From: Plecoglossus altivelis
Taxonomy: Eukaryota; Chordata; Actinopteri; Osmeriformes; Plecoglossidae
Direction: 5' to 3'
Length of the DNA stretch: 64,000 bases
Assembly (NCBI GenBank): GCA_036571765.1
Contig: BROE01000004.1
Coordinates: 4,990,453-5,054,452, forward strand
The notes under the pieces: generated by a model
Database searches by the model: none
What the model was told of the DNA's origin: nothing
The model's input: the letters and a program-made list of their open reading frames with translations, nothing else
Position numbers and translations under genes: made by a program
Shown: piece by piece, positions 60,800-64,000 of the stretch
How positions within the stretch are numbered: position 1 is the first letter of the stretch
How the letters are laid out: every line of letters begins with the position of its first letter

Positions 60800-63700
60800 C
60801 TGCGAAGAGAACACAAAAAACATCATATTTTAGATTGATTTTAGATCGCTGGATGATTAGACTAGATCTGGATATGAAGAGAGTCACATGTAATGTAAAC
60901 ACACATTCAAAATGGAAATATATTCATTTGGCAGATACTTTCATCCTTAAGGACATCATGGGGAAGTAGGGACCTCTTGATTTGCTGTCCAATGCCCCAT
61001 TACTTAACTTTTCCCACCCCTGCCCTTAAATACCATATGTTGTAGACATAACACAGAAGATCATGTTCTTACCTCTGCATTCATACTTGAGGTCTGAGAA
61101 GTATACCATCTCTTGAGAAAAGACAAAAAGACCTAGCCGTCCACCAGCATAAGTCTTATCGTAGATGCTGCCAGAGTCAGCCATGATCTTCTTGCCCTCG
61201 TACATCACCACTCTGAATGAAGCAGAGACACACAGGAGTGGTGAGTTGGATCATCATATTACAGACCTTAAACAGGAAACTGGACCTTTCAATGCCCTAT
61301 ACACAGATGTGGAACAGGTGATTCTGTTTCTGCTGCGTACCTGATGTGTCCAGTTCTTGGTCTGTGGATCAGATGCCATCTGTAGGCAGTAAAGTCTTTC
61401 CAGCCGATGTTCTTTGGGTCGTGCCACAGTGTTTTCACCTGCAGAATTTTGAAGAAGAGATTGAATCAATGTTCGTTTGTTAGTCAAATTACATCCAACT
61501 TCAAAATGGCAAATTCCCTTATCTATAATGTAAAGTCAACGTGCTTACCTGTCCAGGTGTGTTCCCTGTGTGCCACAGGGCGTTCCTTAGGTGCTCTCCC
61601 GGGCCTGTGGTGGAGTTAACCATCTTGATGGACAGGCCTGAGTATCCCTGGGCCTTGGTGGGCTTGTTGGACCAGTAGGTCTGGGTGATCTGCTTCCACA
61701 TCACGACGTAGAACCTGGAGCTTGACTGGTATCCAAACACGAAGCCGGCATAGTCATCGTCCCTCTCCGTGTTGATGAAGAACGTCCCGCTGAAGTCCAC
61801 AGAATTGAACTCATCAAAACCTGAGGAAAACACAGAGAACAGTGAAAACTTTTTCCTGCACAAAAGCAATTAGTGCTTACTACTTTGTATAGAAAGATAA
61901 AGTTTGATAATGTAAACGAGGTGTTGAATGAACAGGTAAAATTCTTAGTGCTGACAATTACAAGCACAAATTATCACCAATTATTGGCACTTGTTGAATG
62001 CGTCCAATTATCCAATCAGATTACTTGGTCACAACAAACTCTTGTATAAAACACTTATTTGTACATAGCACTAACACAAGTTAAATACTGACCAACAGCA
62101 ATGCCAGGATCGCAGTTGACTGTCTGCACCAGTTCTTTGCCCTGGTGGCGGACCACCCAGTTGGGGTCGATCTGTGAGGTGCCTTTGGGGTCCAAAGGTA
62201 CCATCTGGAACTTTCTGAAGTCTGTCTCGCTGATGTCAAAGTTCTCAGGACAAACGTCGTAGATGTCCGGCACGTTGTCTTGGTCGAAGTCATCCTTACA
62301 GGCATCGCCTCGACCGTCACCTGAAAACACAATGATCGTTACTCAGTGTCCTTTTAAAATAGCCTTCCAAGAGGGAACTGGTGAACAGTGATGAAGTCGA
62401 TGAGCCACTATCAAAAAACAAAAATCTATCCGTCCGTCAGCCTGTCTGTCTACCCATCCATCTACCCCACTCACCATCAGAGTCCAGCTGGTCAGGATTA
62501 AAGGCCAGTCTGCAGTTGTCTTTGTCGTCAGGGATGCCGTCGTTGTCGTCATCATGGTCGCAGGCGTCTCCTTTCCCGTCCTTGTCGTGGTCGGCCTGGT
62601 TGGCGTTGGGGATGTAAGGACAGTTGTCCAAGTTGTTCTGGTGGCCGTCCTCATCAATGTCCTGGTTGCTGTCACACTTGTCTCCCACGCGGTCGTCATC
62701 AGAATCCACCTGTGCAGGTGAGTTGGTTAATAATCTGTGGTTGTGGGGGTGTTTGTAGCGGATCTCTTATCTGCAGGTCAACATGTGATGAGCTGTAATC
62801 CAAACGCAATGCTGATTCTGTTTTACCGGATCGTGTGATGTGAGGCACTGTAATGCCCATCAAGAGGACCAATCACTCTTACTCCTCTGAACCTGCCAAG
62901 CTATGTCTATCTCAAATCAACTGTAGCTTTTTATTTCCTTCGAATCAAATAACCCTACCCAATTCTTCTGTTTCATCCGTTTTTTACCGTGACTTGACTC
63001 TCATCTACTCTGCTCAGGTAGCATATTTACTTGCTGACATGCCATGCTAACACAGACATGCAAACCATCCCTCTGAAGCCAGGAATCTCCAGTCTTTTCA
63101 CCTTGGTTTGTCTACACACAAATTCAGCAGCAGCCAAAGAATCAGAAGAACAGATGAGTGGGAGGAGGGGAGGGGGAGGAAGGGAGAGAGAGAGGAAGAG
63201 AGGGATGCAAGGGCAGAAGAAAAGAGTCAAACGAGGGATTACGCGAAAGAAAAAGAAGAACTGGGAGGGAGGAGGAGAGAGAATAGAACGTGTAGATTCA
63301 GTTGGACCCACTTTCCCCTACAGCCACCCTCAGCGTCTTGTTGTTCCTCACATTCCTGCTCCTCATGTGAGCGTGGCCCAGGTGGACTGGGCAGGGCCCG
63401 AGCATGCCGACAGGAGCGCACAGCCCTGGGCAGGCCCATTCTTCACTAACAACCATCTATGGGCCCCTACTCCCCCTGCAGCCCACCTCAATGGGCCATT
63501 GAAAAGCCTCCCCACCCCACCTGGCTAATCCTGGGGCAGCTGCCCTGGGCCAAGCCTGGATATGCTCTTCCCTCATACAGCGTGATGAGCCCTGCTGCGA
63601 CTCAGAGCGAGCTAGTAAGACTCTGACTGGAGAGAGAGGCACACCAGATGGGCTGGAGGATGAATGTGGATCAGGGTTTGAGTGGTTTTGGGGGTTGAGT

Positions 63701-63866
63701 GGTGAGAGCTGGGTGGAGTGTGTGTGAATGGTTTAATGGGCACACACCTGGTCAGGATTATGCTCCAGAGGGCAGTTGTCACACATGTCACCCACGCCAT
63801 CAAGGTCCGTGTCCCGCTGGTCGACGTTGTACACGTAGGGGCAGTTGTCTTTCTCATTCAGAATTC
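60792..63866 (-). CDS. thbs1: Thrombospondin-1, 3' part of the gene (C-terminal 365 residues)
   Basis: Seven coding exons in the window (63,866-63,748; 62,709-62,475; 62,320-62,093; 61,820-61,549; 61,438-61,341; 61,212-61,073; 60,799-60,792) join in frame with canonical GT-AG introns. Known role: a secreted, calcium-binding, trimeric matricellular glycoprotein acting in cell adhesion, TGF-beta activation and inhibition of angiogenesis. Seen: type-3 Ca-binding repeats rich in DxDxDG and DNCP motifs; an RGD site in GRGDACKDD; the C-terminal lectin-like domain from about CPENFDISETDF; the CD47-binding-type motif RFYVVMWK and a second VVM in IRVVMYEG; glycosylation site NSTTGPGEH; C-terminus KYECRDA. 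GTFFINTERDDDY and MYEGKKIMADSG agree with THBS1, where THBS2 has FYVNTD and VHEGKQVM. Synteny with gpr176 also supports thbs1; an a or b copy cannot be told apart. The N-terminal, VWC, TSP1 and EGF modules lie beyond the right edge. Confidence 0.95.
60905..60960 (+). mobile_element. SINE core-like fragment in the last thbs1 intron
   Basis: TATTCATTTGGCAGATACTT then TCATCCTTAAGGACATCATG is a diverged plus-orientation copy of the core also seen at 43.3 kb and, inverted, at 32.5 kb. Confidence 0.5.
61073..61212 (-). CDS. thbs1: thbs1 exon: C-terminal domain, VVMYEG to KYECR
   Basis: Phase 2 in, phase 1 out; acceptor TTCATTCAG, donor GTAAGAAC. It carries the second VVM motif and TYAGGRLGLFVFSQEMVYFSD, nearly identical to human. 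Confidence 0.95.
61341..61438 (-). CDS. thbs1: thbs1 exon: VKTLWHDP to RTGHI
   Basis: Acceptor ATTCTGCAG, donor GTACGC. It encodes LWHDPKNIGWKDFTAYRW, matching human LWHDPRHIGWKDFTAYRW, and splits the Arg of HIR. Confidence 0.94.
61549..61820 (-). CDS. thbs1: thbs1 exon: lectin-like domain with CD47-binding motif
   Basis: Acceptor TTTTCCTCAG, donor GTAAGCAC, 90 codons plus two bases. It holds DFSGTFFINTERDDDY, RFYVVMWKQ and NSTTGPGEHLRN. Confidence 0.96.
62093..62320 (-). CDS. thbs1: thbs1 exon: last type-3 repeat with RGD, start of C-terminal domain
   Basis: Acceptor GTGTTTTCAG, donor GTCAGTAT. It encodes DGRGDACKDDFD, then VCPENFDISETDF and PNWVVRHQGKELVQTVNCDP. The RGD integrin site of THBS1 is kept. 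Confidence 0.96.
62475..62709 (-). CDS. thbs1: thbs1 exon: type-3 calcium-binding repeats
   Basis: Acceptor CCTGCACAG, donor GTGAGTGG, 78 codons plus one base. It encodes VDSDDDRVGD, NQDIDEDGHQNNLDNCP and ADHDKDGKGDACDHDDDNDG, alternating Asp-rich Ca sites and Cys pairs. Confidence 0.96.
62710..63747 (-). other. thbs1 intron with GA-rich tract
   Basis: GT-AG intron of about 1 kb. It carries a GAGGAGGG-rich stretch at 63,155-63,290 and, next to the acceptor, a segment (62,761-62,860) homologous to 63,907-64,000. Confidence 0.85.
63748..63866 (-). CDS. thbs1: thbs1 exon: type-3 repeat, first exon in window
   Basis: Acceptor CTCTCCTCCAG, donor GTGTGTGC. It encodes ILNEKDNCPYVYNVDQRDTD and DNCPLEHNPDQ, almost as in human. 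The preceding Gly codon is split with an exon outside the window. Confidence 0.95.
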
Positions 63867-64000
63867 CTGGAGGAGAGTTAGTGATAGTTGCTGGGTTAGA
63901 CATGATGATCTCCACTCTGCAGGTGACCCTGTTACGAGCTCTAATGCTAACTGATACTGATTTTACCGGGTCATGTTATGACCGTCATGGTTCCTCATCC

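Overview
The window is vertebrate nuclear DNA and most probably from a teleost fish. Evidence: spliced genes with GT-AG introns, very dense CA/GT and CT/GA microsatellites, minisatellites, fish-type SINE/LINE fragments, and proteins close to vertebrate GPR176, thrombospondin-1 and the BAAT/ACOT family. No species can be named from the sequence alone. No bacterial, viral or CRISPR-like content was seen.

Layout. (1) 1-15.6 kb is repeat-rich and is probably the 5' part of a minus-strand gene. A 5' non-coding exon is inferred with its donor at 15,643, and a second exon (11,134-10,958) carries a start codon and a signal peptide; the rest lies beyond the left edge. (2) 16.1-17.8 kb holds a compact three-exon plus-strand BAAT/ACOT-family acyl-CoA thioesterase, head-to-head with that gene. 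(3) 19.9-24.6 kb holds complete gpr176 (three coding exons, 567 aa), plus strand. (4) 24.6-58.7 kb is a 34-kb stretch with no supportable protein gene, only simple repeats, short SINE/LINE pieces and a few CpG-rich or hairpin-forming spots. (5) 58.7-64 kb holds the 3' end of a minus-strand thrombospondin gene, best matched to thbs1: last type-3 repeats, C-terminal domain and a roughly 2-kb 3' UTR. Its 5' part runs off the right edge.

gpr176 and thbs1 point towards each other, as they do in human 15q14, where FSIP1 lies between them; I could not see an fsip1-like exon here. The genes do not form a functional unit: they are a thioesterase, an orphan GPCR and a matricellular glycoprotein kept together by synteny.

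No wholly new system is apparent. The points most worth a second look are the head-to-head signal-peptide gene and thioesterase, the altered nucleophile elbow of the thioesterase, homologous sequence next to two thbs1 splice acceptors, a miR-19-type site in the thbs1 3' UTR, and several short hairpins and mobile-element relics. All exon joins are read by eye from splice signals and protein similarity, without alignment software.
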